Shown here piece after piece: positions 29,452-38,370 of a DNA stretch of 38,370 nucleotides. The stretch lies in contig KQ965801.1 in the NCBI GenBank assembly GCA_001574975.1, positions 123,532 through 161,901 on the forward strand, in the 5' to 3' direction. The stretch is from Gonapodya prolifera JEL478. Its lineage: Eukaryota > Monoblepharomycota > Monoblepharidomycetes > Monoblepharidales > Gonapodyaceae. Below the pieces are notes generated by a model that was not told the DNA's origin, did no database searches, and saw nothing but the letters and a program-made list of their open reading frames with translations. The position numbers and the translations under genes were made by a program. Position 1 is the first letter of the stretch. The number at the start of each line of letters is the position of its first letter.

Positions 29452-31662
29452 TCAATCCTTCCTCCTTATAAGCGGCCCCGCGGGCAAATCACCAACCAAA
29501 CTTCCATTCCCCTTGATAATGCCACCGAGGAGCGAGTTTCGCTGCGCCGCTGACATGGGCGGGATGTAGTTCGCGGCAACCGGTTTGACCTTGGGAAGCG
29601 CCCCGGCGCTCGTGTTGTGGCTGGCCGTTTCCGAGTCTGAAATCGGGATGTCGGAACCAGGCGCGCTGGAGGTTGTTGTAGACAAGCGAATTGATTTGGG
29701 GATGCTCGCGCTGCGTGCAAAGCCAGCGCTTTGGTTTTTAAACTGTCGTGGGGAATGCAAAAGTCGCGAATCTTCGTGGCCGGTGGACGAATCACTCTCG
29801 TAACGGTCCACAGAACGCTGCTTGATCGGCGGTGTCGGCTGGGAGCTACGTGGACAAGCACAATCCACCAGGTTGATGTCGCTTTCGCATGACGTGTTTT
29901 CCAGTGCTGCGTGGGCGGATTTTAGTGCCGTTTGAGGCGACCGAGGTCGTTGTGCCTCTCTTCCAGAAAACGACGAAGACTCGTCCTTTGTCGCTGACAA
30001 CTGCACGGGGACGATGGCTACTCCTGGAACGAGCTCTGTAGTCAAAGGCTTGCACTGCTCCGAAACAGAAATCTCGGGGAAGTTTGGGTGTGCAGCGCTT
30101 GTGTCAAGGAGAAAGGCGTATGCATCCTTGTTGAGCGAGAACGCCATGAACTTGATCTGGCGGAGCTTGCTTTTGCGGTTGGACAAAAATGCAGCGGAGA
30201 GGGTTTCAAGGTGACCACGAACAAGTCCTGGCGGGGGTGGGGAAGAAGCGATGTCAGGAGGGTCTGTTTTGGAACGGGTGTGTGGGAATTGACGGCTCAG
30301 TGAAAAATCCACCAACGAAGTGTTTGTCGCCAAAACCCTTGCCAGCGGTGAGATGAGCGCTTTGGTAAGATATTCGTCGCTCCTGTCCCTATCCCAGTTG
30401 CCGCTCTCCCGCCAGTGAAGACTACACGAGGTCACCACACTCGAGAGGCAAAGAGCTCGTAGAATATCCAAAACCGATCCGTGAGAAAGGAGAATGCTCG
30501 GGTGCAGTCTTGGATCGTTGCATCGGATGGTGAACGTTTGCTCGCCGTCCGATCCAAGCGCGTACCCCGAGACGGTGAGCGGGTGGGAGAGCATAAGTTC
30601 TGAGAGAGCGCTGAGCGTGTGGTGAATGCGCTGGACTTGACATTCGAGGTCGTGGCTTGAGATTCCCCTTGGTTCGTTTTGGGGTGATTGAATGGTGGTG
30701 TCGTCGGGGATTATCATGCTGTGTCGCCGTGCCGCCACAGACTCGTCGTCGTCGGACGACGCGTTCTCTGTCAGCACCCGTTCCAGCAAGATGATTCGCT
30801 GTGAGAGCGTTTCCAAGTCCACTTCGTGGGTACTGGTCGTGCTCGTACTCTCTGCGATTGCGTTTAGGGTTCGTGCTGGTGCGGTGCTGGTGGCGCTGGT
30901 GGGAGTCGGAGGCGTCTGCACAGGGGTGGTACTGGAAGTACCTGCTTGTTCCACTTTTGCCAACCTCGCCTTCAGCACTTCGAGGTCGGACATCAGCTGG
31001 CGGAATGCACTTGTTTCGATTTTCATTAAGCCTTGTGTCTCGTCTGAATCTGATCCCCTTTCGTCGACCTTGCGTCCGGACGCTCCACTCTCTCGCTTCG
31101 ACATGGGGACGTGATCCCCTGCACCGGCACTGACTGGAACCAGAGTGATTCCCGACGCGACCGATCCAAAAGTGCATTCCCCTGCAAGATGTGAGCTTAT
31201 CTCGCGTCGTCGTATTTTGGCGGAGCATCCCCCAGGTCGGTTCGGACAAAAGACGAACAGCTCATCCACGAGTGTCTGAAACGCAGCGTGTGGCGGGAAC
31301 GATAGGACAGAGTTGCACTCTTGGCATACGGGCTGCTTGGATGACACCTGCAGTGAACGTCAGAGCCGACAAGCAATCGTGATATTTGTGACTTTCCAAC
31401 AAAGTGCAGGCTTGAAGCCATCACTCACGTCCCCGAAGCATGTGTTGGGAACTTTGACACACACTTCGCAGTGGTACATGGGAGACGGTGGAACTTGAAC
31501 GTACTCGGGAGTGACGGGCTGGGTGCAGTCGACGGCGAAGTTAATTTGGGTCGACACATGGACGGGGTGTGCCGATGCGGAGTGAGGTCGACTTGATTCC
31601 GGTTGCTCATTGATAACTTCAGCAGCTCTTTGATCCTTCGATGTCCGGGCTAATGATTCCAT
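29452..31662 (-). CDS. RING/TRAF-like zinc-finger protein with long disordered C terminus
   Basis: Two exons are inferred on the minus strand, 31662-31429 and 31347-29452, with an 81-nt GTGAGT intron, giving 709 aa. The splice joins MYHCEVCVKVPNTCFGD to VSSKQPVCQECNSVL, producing a RING-like Cys pattern. The next segment, FVFCPNRPGGCSAKIRRREI followed by SSHLAGEC, is a TRAF-type zinc finger. A coiled coil follows (about 31030-30950), then an acidic/Thr-rich linker. A conserved-looking region with LEVLTE-type helices follows (about 30800-30200). A Ser/Pro-rich disordered tail ends GGIIKGNGSLVGDLPAGP. The zinc fingers suggest a ubiquitin-ligase or signalling adaptor role, which is inference. 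The RING lacks a clear His, so ligase activity is doubtful. The reading frame is long and clean. Confidence 0.78.
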
Positions 31663-32065
31663 TGGACGGGAGCGAAAGTCTGCAATCAGGCGGTGTAACC
31701 TTGATCCCAATCTATGAATTCTAGTCCCGGACCACCGCAGCGACAGAGGTGTGGACTGAGGCGTCGGTACCCGGCGGTGGAAGACTTGATGGACAAACTG
31801 GAATCGTCCGATCGCTGCCTTCTCAAGGTGCGAGAAGGTGCGAGCGGAAGATTTGTGTCAACACCGCACCCGAGCAAGCTGCATGATACTTAGAAGTACA
31901 GTAACGTCAGCAAATCAAGCACCAAATAAAATTCAATTCGAAAAGTGGAGCGTGGAGTGACAATATGTAAATAATATGTATTCCGGCTCTCAACGATCAA
32001 TGATAAGGAAATGAGCCCTTGGAAACTGAGACTGACTACACAATACTGCGGTTTAGTCTAGGAGT
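31663..32065. other. Intergenic region, nothing recognised
   Basis: About 400 bp between two minus-strand genes, containing the likely promoter of the RING/TRAF-like gene. An 8-10-nt direct repeat (AAGGTGCGAG at about 31826-31846) is visible. No gene is seen. Confidence 0.4.
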
Positions 32066-33216
32066 CTATGATATCACATTCAACTTCCTTCCGGTCCCAC
32101 TCTCCGCTTTGATAAACAATCCTCGCGACCTTGAGTGAACTTCGCAATGTTCTTCACCAGCCTCGTGTTCACCAAAAGACCAAGGAACATAGTCATGAGC
32201 TCCAGGTCGAGTCGTTTGGCGCTTCCTGTGTCCGTCACCCCGAGCTGTCTGAGATGTCTCCCCGCCAGCCCCTGCCCCCAGATTGTTTCGAAACCCAACT
32301 ATTCTTCCCTCAATCTCCAACTTGCGTCCCTGATCCTTGACAACTCTCGCCTGCATCACGTACCAGTCCGGCAGCGGTATCGGACTCAGAAAGTCCACCG
32401 TCAACGTCGCGGTGAATATAGCGCCCTTGGTGTGGAGCATCCCCGTGAGTCCCAGGTTGTCGTCGTACAGGGAAGAGAGACAGCCGCCGTGCAGGATAGA
32501 GGAGTGGCCCTGTCGGAAACCCGCACACAGTTGGAACAAGCAAATTCAATTCGCCGGCAGTTCTCAAGAACGCCGTCCCCTCCTCGGCTCCAGGATGCCG
32601 TCCCCATAGACCCATTGACCCAACTTGCATGTCCGACAAGACTCACCGACAAGCCGTCCTGCAATTCCATCACATACGAACACACCCCAGTCTGCGGATC
32701 CCACAACACCGCGCACCTCTCTATCCGATCCGATCCATCTCCTCTTTGTCCCACAAGCGTCCTCCACATGAAACTGTTTGTCGTCTTGATATCAAGTTGC
32801 GAGTTGGGCTTTAGAGTAGTGTCGAGAGTGAATATTGTCCGAGATATGGGAGAGACGGAACGGGAGAGGAGGGAGTAGCACGATGGCGGGATTGATGAAA
32901 GGATGGTAGAGGAAGACGACGGGAGAAGCTTCTCGAGGGATCCCGACTCTCGGGAAGGTGGTGGTGTGGTGGAGGTCGAGGATGAGGAAGGTGCGAGTCG
33001 CACATGGTGAGAGGCGCTCTCAGGAACGGTATGACGATGCTCTCCAGGTTGATGCGCAGCGGTGGAAGAGTATTTCCTGGCGCCGGATCCCGAAATCCGG
33101 TCGTGATGTCGCTGGATCCGAGCACCGAACAGAGCTTGCCGAAGCGATTCCGGTGATCGGCTGTTCGGAAATAGCACCGTTGGCGACGTTCGCAACACGC
33201 GAGCTGCGAGCATCAT
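32066..33216 (-). CDS. HotDog-fold acyl-CoA thioesterase, probably mitochondrial
   Basis: Two exons are inferred on the minus strand, 33216-32647 and 32509-32066, with a 137-nt intron, giving 337 aa with a TAG stop. The N terminus (MMLAARVLRTSPTVL..., rich in Arg/Ser, no acids) looks like a mitochondrial presequence. The splice joins MELQDGLS to GHSSILHGGCLSSLYDDNLG, the signature loop of the PaaI/THEM4-like thioesterase family. TLTVDFLSPIPLPDWYVMQA and VVKDQGRKLEIEGRI are the following strands. RGLFIKAE near the end resembles the closing strand. Between them is an unusual insert (about 32280-32140) that could hide one more intron. The family hydrolyses acyl-CoA. Confidence 0.78.
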
Positions 33217-33642
33217 GCAGGCTCACGTCGGAGGGTGAGGATGGTGAGCGGGGAAAAAGGTTTCGAAACTGCGGTGTGTTGGTCAATCGTCACGGCTTTG
33301 AGCGAACTTTGCACCGACACCAATGAACTTACATACAGTTGGAATTTATCAGTTAAACACATCTAGACTTTCTCGTGATGTGAGCTCATTGGAGCGATTT
33401 CAAAGTGTCGCTTGCATTTGAGCATGGACTTCCGACAGTATCTTCAGCAGTTTACCACATTAGCATCACGTATAAATGTATCAATTATACAATACAGATT
33501 CGTTATCGTAGCGAACACTAGAAGCTGGGCGCAGTTGTCGAAAGAACTTGCTAGCAGGGCTCGTTCCCTGCAACATTAACAAGCTTAGTTTACCACACCA
33601 GAGACCTCCATTGCGTGTGCATGCTTGCCTTGGGAAATTGCT
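33217..33642. other. Intergenic region, nothing recognised
   Basis: About 425 bp between the thioesterase start and the end of the next minus-strand gene. It is AT-rich from 33330 to 33560. No motif is seen. Confidence 0.4.
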
Positions 33643-35860
33643 TCAAGACAGTTGATGACCACGCCCTCGACCCAGCGGCCTCCCGGCCCTTCCCCGCCCT
33701 CTCCCCCGTCCCCGGCCCTGTGCACTAGCCGGTGAGCCAAGAGTCGTGCCCGTCTACGTTCGTACGACTCATTGTAGAGTCCGAAATGAATGCGCAAGAA
33801 CAGACGCGCATACTCACGGCATCCATCTGGACATCAGCCGACGTCATTTCAGTGTCCTTCACGATCTGGACCAACTGCTGAAAGGTTGGAGTTGAAGTTC
33901 GACGCGCGCAGGAAGCGAAGGGAATGGTGCAAGTCTGCATTGCATCTGCACTGACCACGGTAGCTACACGGGCGGTTCCGCGCGCCGACGCGCTTTCGGA
34001 GACGAGCTGGGCGTTTCGCTTGTGTAGGCTTCGCATCTGGAGGAGGTGTGAACGGACGAGGTGGCTTTGATTGCTGACTTGGCAGCGACGCCGTTCGGGG
34101 GATATATACGCACCACAGACGCACTTGTTATTGTTGATCTGGACGAATTCTGAAGAAAAAAAAAGTTTGAATGTTCAATAATTAAAATCGGTTACCATAT
34201 TCAAACCGCGATTCAATGTTGTCATCCGAAACAAACCTTGAGTCTTTTGCCCAAGTCCCGGACAAGATGCCCTGCAGTCGAGAAAAGAAAGCTCATACAC
34301 GACCATTCAATATTTAAATGTATAGTGCGACTCACTCAATCCTGGAGTCTGGGAATAAAGTTCTTTTTCGGGATCGTTGCGATCGGCGTCCTCCGAAGTG
34401 TCGTCGTGCGGCTGGTCCTCCACGTCACCAATATCGTCTCCATTTAGGTGATTGCCGTCCATCTGTCGTTTCCCGAAAGTTGTGAAACGTGCAATGAGCA
34501 AACAGGTCCGTTGTGAGGGATGGCTCCGAGTCATACTGCTCTTACGTCTAGGCCCTCGCTGTCTGCTTCTTCCTCTCTTGGAATACTGCTACTGGCGGGT
34601 TGTGAAGCCTTTGGTTGAAAAACATGCCGATACGACGTGTGGCGACCGATGGGGTTCATAACTAGTCAATATCTGTCCTTGAGAAAGATGTATGATTTTA
34701 TAAACTCACCGGACCATCAGCTTCCGATTCCGGCGACGCACACGAACATGATTGTCTCAATGGGCTGACCGTTCTTTGTTTCATTATCCGCGGAAGTCAG
34801 AAGTCGGAAAATCGGTATGAAACCCGTCCGTCACGCTGCGCCGATCCGGTTCACTTTCCAATCCACCTCCATTATCCTCTGCTCGCTTTCGTGGGGTTGG
34901 TGCTTTGCTACTGGAAGCTAGGCTGGGAGTCTAGAAAACATTGAATTATATGGGTAATACTGCAAGGTTCAGTTCCGTGACATTCCCAACTCACCGTCTC
35001 AACTTCCGGTGCTGTAATTTTGCGAGCCATGACCGATTTTGACGATCCCGAAGCGCCCTCGGCTTGTGCGCCTTGCGAATGTTGGTGTCCAGATGGGGGA
35101 CCGGCTGCTCGTTCGGCTTCGCGGTTGGCAGGTTCACTTGTCCGTCATTTGCTGCGCCTTCCTTCGTGACGACGACCTTCTGCGAGAGAATGGTGTCCCA
35201 TTCTTTGGGGTAGGAAGCTTTGGTAGGAGGAAAGTTTAGAAGAGTTGTGTGGTCGAGCACTCTGAGAAATCTACCTTCCCGATAAGCGGGTTCCAGCTGA
35301 AGAAAATTTCGCTCATCTTTTCGACCATTGAAAACGGTCATCGTCGCTTCCACTCACTCCGCAATCTCTTCTGAACAAGTCGATGACAGCAAGGTTCCCC
35401 ATAAAACTCCTCCCTTGTCGCATCACAAGCTCGTCGACATCTCCACCCATCGGTGGCAGCGCGTAAAAGACCGGTTCTTCAACAATAACAGGAGCCGGAG
35501 TATCCTCATCCACTTGAGCCCAGGCTGTCCACTGTTTGATTGCATTCTTCGAGAGGAGAAACTCCAGGTTCACGAGTTCCACCCATAGTTTCTGCTGTCA
35601 CGTGATCGCCTTCTTTAGCTCCACTGACTCCCGTTTGATCCGCTTTTGCTCCTCCAACAACTTGCGGACGGCATCGAGTCGAGAAGACCGCATCCCGAAT
35701 GTGGCAGCTGTAAGGTCACAGGGGGATCGTCAAGGCAGTACGGGACAACCCACCGCTGGCAAATCGTCCGCCTCACCAATTACCGTGAGGTTCACGTCGT
35801 CCATCAGAAACGTCCCGTGCCAAATGTTGGGCTGTTGCTGTGGTCAATCGAGCTCTCTCC
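33643..35860 (-). CDS. Unrecognised multi-exon protein, charged, with zinc-like Cys/His segment and RG-rich tail
   Basis: Many small exons on the minus strand join through GT-AG introns. One ends at 35777 (NIWHGTFLMDDVNLTVI). The next is 35707-35358 and includes a coiled helix (AVRKLLEEQKRIKRESVELK) and VELVNLEFLLSKNAIKQWTAW. The next starts at 35296 (LEPAYREGRFLRVLDHTTLL), and one ends at 34995 (SVMARKITAPEVET). Acidic Asp/Glu-rich exons follow (34650-34340). Next come NNNKCVCGAYISPERRRC with QVSNQSHLVRSH, then PTFQQLVQIVKDTEM. A GRGRGRGRGRAGRP tail ends at TGA 33643-33645. One in-frame TGA (35598-35600) interrupts the first helical exon. The 5' end is not resolved. Charge and RG tail suggest a nuclear protein. 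I do not recognise the family. Confidence 0.5.
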
Positions 35861-36139
35861 ATTTCGCTTCAATCCACCATTTTCATTCTCACTGCCCTGC
35901 ACGATCCGCTCCACTCCTTCTCTCCCCTCCTTCTTGCTCTCCTTTCTTTCCTTTTGCCGAGCTTCCCTCCCGCCCCTGACCCTTCCCATCTCACCGTCGT
36001 TATTCCCGTTGCAATGGGTCGGTATCCGTATCTATTGTTTGCATCCGAATGCGACACACACACAACTCTCGACGTAGCGAATCCCATGTCGAATGGCGAG
36101 TCGCGAGAAAAGGATTGGAAAAGGTTTCTACAATCCTAA

Positions 36140-36420
36140 ACTGATCGTCGCCTCTGGTCAACAGCTGTTGCACCGCTTGCATTTGTCGAGCAATTGCTTA
36201 TTTCTACCATTAGTTTTAAGTTCGGTTGCTTTTCCTGATTTACTGGAGAACAGTGGTGGTTAATTATTCCCTTGGAAGCTATCAACTCTTTGATTGCCAA
36301 ATTCATTGCAGCACAAGTTTGATATCTTCCCTCCTGCATCCATCCAGGTGAGAGGGGAGGGGGAGGGAAGGGGTTTGTGTCATAGTGACTGTGTGCAGAT
36401 CACGTCATTAAGCGTGGGGA
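36140..36420. other. Intergenic, purine-rich stretch, nothing recognised
   Basis: The 5' flank of the preceding minus-strand gene. It includes a short G-rich tract (about 36347-36375). No gene is supported. Confidence 0.35.
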
Positions 36421-37250
36421 GCAATCATAGCAGAAGGTAATAGACAATGTTGATAACTTCTTTTCTTTTGGGAGACGTGGAAGCCAAAAACATGGATGTG
36501 TTTGTCTTGTTAAGTGTTTCCACTCTCTAGACGTCTCCACAATCATGATACCTTCATGATGGTCAGCTTCTCAAGCTTACACAAGTCTCTTGCAAGAAAT
36601 GAGCATGAAGGCCAAAGGAGCACTTTCCTTCTTTTACTTTTGTGAGAAATCAGAATTATGTGGACATGGATGTCTTGTCAAGCAAGCTTCTACTCTCCGC
36701 ACTCTGCTTCTTTCTCAGCTTTACATTGGTTTTATCCAAACTCCCAAGGTTCTCAAACTTGCGCAAGTTGCAACAGGGGGCTCAAATAAGAAAAGAAGTA
36801 CTTTCAATCTCTTCCACTTTTTTCAGAAGGTGGACAATGGAATGAGTGTCACTGCTGTACTTTTTAGGAGAAAGGAGAACTCAGTTCAAGTGTTTATCTT
36901 GTCAAACATCTCTCCTGTACTCTCCACACTGCAAGTTTGGAGCATTTCAATCAATGCATCCATGCTTGTCTGGATGTGCCTAAGTACATCACCCCATGAA
37001 CTCATTTCTTGAGCTTGTGTTGCAGCTTGCAGGAAGCCCCAGAATGAAGAAGTGGGGAATTCTGGGATGTGGATGACTTCCTTTGATACATTTGTTGCAA
37101 GACCAAACCCTCTCTATATTATAGGAGATATGGAAATACATGCAGGTCCATCCAATTGACTATCTTTACTCTCCATGGGTGAGTTGCTGCTTCCTGGTTT
37201 TCCTGATTAGAGGCTGGCAGTCTGCGACATCCAAAGCTTCTTGAGCTTGC
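36421..37250. repeat. AT-richer block of degenerate ~200-nt repeats
   Basis: Two motifs recur at similar spacing. One is a TTGTCTTGTTAAG/TGTCTTGTCAAGC/TATCTTGTCAAAC element followed by a pyrimidine-rich ACTCTC stretch (about 36503, 36680, 36895). The other is a TTCTCAAGCTTACACAAG/TTCTCAAACTTGCGCAAG/TTCTTGAGCTTGTGTTGC element (about 36571, 36750, 37006, and again near 37230). The block is lower in GC than neighbouring genes. An open frame at 36590-37012 crosses it but has no known domain. It looks like a decayed repeat next to the retroelement. Confidence 0.5.
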
Positions 37251-37254
37251 ACTA

Positions 37255-37440
37255 AGGCCCCGGACGAGTGAGTATAAACTTGCCTACTTGCCGAGTATAA
37301 ACTCGCAAGTACAAGTTGAGTTGATGCTAATAAATTTTGGTGAGTTGCAAGTAAAAATTTTCAAACTCGCGAGTGTACTCGCGAGTTCGCTTAAAATGAT
37401 TTAGCCGGGTTTACTTGCCCGCTGCATGCTTTTAGCCTGT
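37255..37440. repeat. Cluster of short direct and inverted repeats around ACTCGCGAGT
   Basis: GAGTATAAACT occurs twice (about 37270 and 37296). Variants of ACTCGCAAGT/GAGTTGCAAGT recur. A near-perfect palindrome lies at 37364-37387, with 11-nt arms (AACTCGCGAGT and ACTCGCGAGTT) separated by GT. The cluster lies directly upstream of the copia-type pol fragment. Confidence 0.6.
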
Positions 37441-37516
37441 CTCTCCCACTGTCCAACTCAGGAATTTTGATGTTTTGAAAGCGATGAAGGTGCGAAATAA
37501 CAATAACTACATGTAA

Positions 37517-38370
37517 AAAATACGGAAAGACCGACCCAACCATAAGAAGGGAAAAGATTGGGATAACAAGAAAAACAATACCTCAGAAGCAAACACAGTA
37601 TCCTTTGCATACGTCAGCGTAACAGGGCCAGACAACGGCGATGCACCATTCCTATGGGATACTGGAACAGAAAATCACATCTCGTTTGATCATCGCGACT
37701 TTATCACAATTGAACCCTCACCTATCAAAACTATAGGTACAGGAGTCCCAGGCTTGCAATCAGAAGTCCTGGGAAAGGGCGATATTAAACTTGCAATTAT
37801 TGATCCCAAAACCAACTCACCAAATGGGAAAACGCTTCTCCTGAAAAATGTGCTCTACGCACCAACGTTCCGCACCAAATTAGTGGCACACCAACCCTTC
37901 AACAAAGGGGGATGCAGAATTGTTGGAAAGGATGGATTTGTTACAATCCTAAGCCCAAACAATCAGACAATGTTTGAAGCGACGCTTGATAAAACGCGCA
38001 CTAACCTGTACTGCATGTTTGTTACCCCAGAGCGACATGTGGAGGCAAACCTTTCTCTGAGCGACACAGGATCAAAGACAGATCTCTCACTTCTCATGCA
38101 CAATCGGTTTGCTCACCTTAGCCTTCCAGCTATCAAGAAGATGTACATGGAAGAGCTGGTAACTGGACTTCCTGGAGAGAAGTCGGAACTCAAGGATCAC
38201 AATATGGTCTGTGAAGGATGTGCGATGGGACGTCAGCCACACATGAACGTTCCAAATCCAAACCCAACACCGCGCTCAACCATACCTTGGGAGAAACTTC
38301 ATGCTGACCTTATGATAGTATCGGAACTAGGAGCACCACTCAACTATCGCTACGAGCTAACGGTGATGGA
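37517..38370 (+). mobile_element. Ty1/copia-type retrotransposon pol fragment (protease, gag-pre-integrase, integrase start)
   Basis: A single frame is open from just after a TAA (37514-37516) to the window end, about 284 codons, with no stop. It contains the aspartic protease motif WDTGTENHIS (about 37650). A long protease/linker region follows, then the gag-pre-integrase zinc-binding-type segment LMHNRFAHLSLPAIKKM (about 38095) and CEGCAMGRQ (about 38210). Last is PWEKLHADLM, where the integrase core begins with its first catalytic Asp. This order (protease, then integrase before RT) defines the copia superfamily. No gag, 5' LTR or zinc knuckle was recognised upstream, so the copy is 5' truncated or has gag in an unrecognised frame. 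Its intact frame suggests recent insertion. The element continues beyond the window. Confidence 0.88.

Noticed and set aside
30692-31133. Open frames on the + strand opposite the RING/TRAF-like gene
   Set aside because: They are antisense shadows of a long clean minus-strand reading frame with zinc-finger motifs.
4321-35600. Repeat-induced point mutation (RIP) as the cause of C-to-T-like stops
   Set aside because: RIP acts on duplicated sequences and produces dense transitions. Here each gene has one isolated stop with good homology around it, and most affected genes have no duplicate in the window.
36590-37012. 140-aa open frame as a gene
   Set aside because: It overlaps degenerate repeats, has no recognisable domain, and its residues follow the repeat composition.
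1-38370. Alternative nuclear genetic code in which TAG, TAA or TGA is sense
   Set aside because: All three stops occur in frame in some genes, but TAG cleanly ends the FAD monooxygenase and thioesterase, and TGA ends the SDR, NmrA-like, PLP and dioxygenase genes at sensible lengths. Some in-frame TAGs are better explained as intron acceptors.

Overview
This window reads as nuclear DNA of a fungus, most likely an early-diverging, chytrid-like one. Genes are compact and cut by many short GT-AG introns, mostly 38-125 nt. The gene content includes an ankyrin/coiled-coil/SH3 protein, a formin remnant, a CC2D1/Lgd orthologue, fungal-type oxidoreductases and a Ty1/copia retroelement. There is no bacterial operon structure, rRNA, convincing tRNA or CRISPR array. 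The lineage is an inference from gene content; no marker gene settles it.

Layout. 0.1-3.4 kb: an intact 5-exon short-chain dehydrogenase and an intact 5-exon NmrA-like reductase, both on +. 4.3-9.5 kb: a zone of damaged genes, namely an MFS transporter with one in-frame TAA, a protein-kinase tail (-), a formin FH2/DAD remnant (+) and a frameshifted ankyrin gene (+). 9.7-15.0 kb: a long CC2D1/Lgd-type gene (ESCRT-III regulator) with repeated acidic motifs, DM14-type helices and a C2 domain; its 1.2-kb second intron is full of degenerate repeats. 15.4-18.15 kb: two tandem, mutually homologous F-box/LRR-like genes with several frameshifts each. 18.2-21.7 kb (-): two intact enzyme genes, a Cys/Met-metabolism PLP enzyme and a salicylate-hydroxylase-like FAD monooxygenase. 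22.2-24.0 kb (-): ankyrin + coiled coil + SH3. 24.5-25.1 kb: a BTB/POZ-like gene with a probable 27-nt intron. 25.5-26.9 kb (+): an intact prolyl-4-hydroxylase-type 2OG dioxygenase. 27.3-33.2 kb (-): a small Gly-rich membrane protein, a MYND-finger protein, a RING/TRAF-like zinc-finger protein and a mitochondrial-looking HotDog thioesterase. 33.6-35.9 kb (-): an unrecognised multi-exon, probably nuclear protein. 36.4-37.4 kb: AT-richer repeats and palindromes. 37.5 kb to the end: a copia-type pol fragment running off the window.

Two features of the gene structures stand out. First, some introns look extremely short (38 nt secure, 27 nt well supported, 24 nt possible). Second, several otherwise conserved reading frames carry a single in-frame stop codon that no GT-AG intron I could find removes. 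These lie beside fully intact genes, so they may mark young pseudogenes, allelic loss of function or sequence errors. No single new multi-gene system is evident. The genes look like unrelated neighbours, not a functional cluster, except perhaps the same-strand pair of PLP enzyme and FAD monooxygenase.
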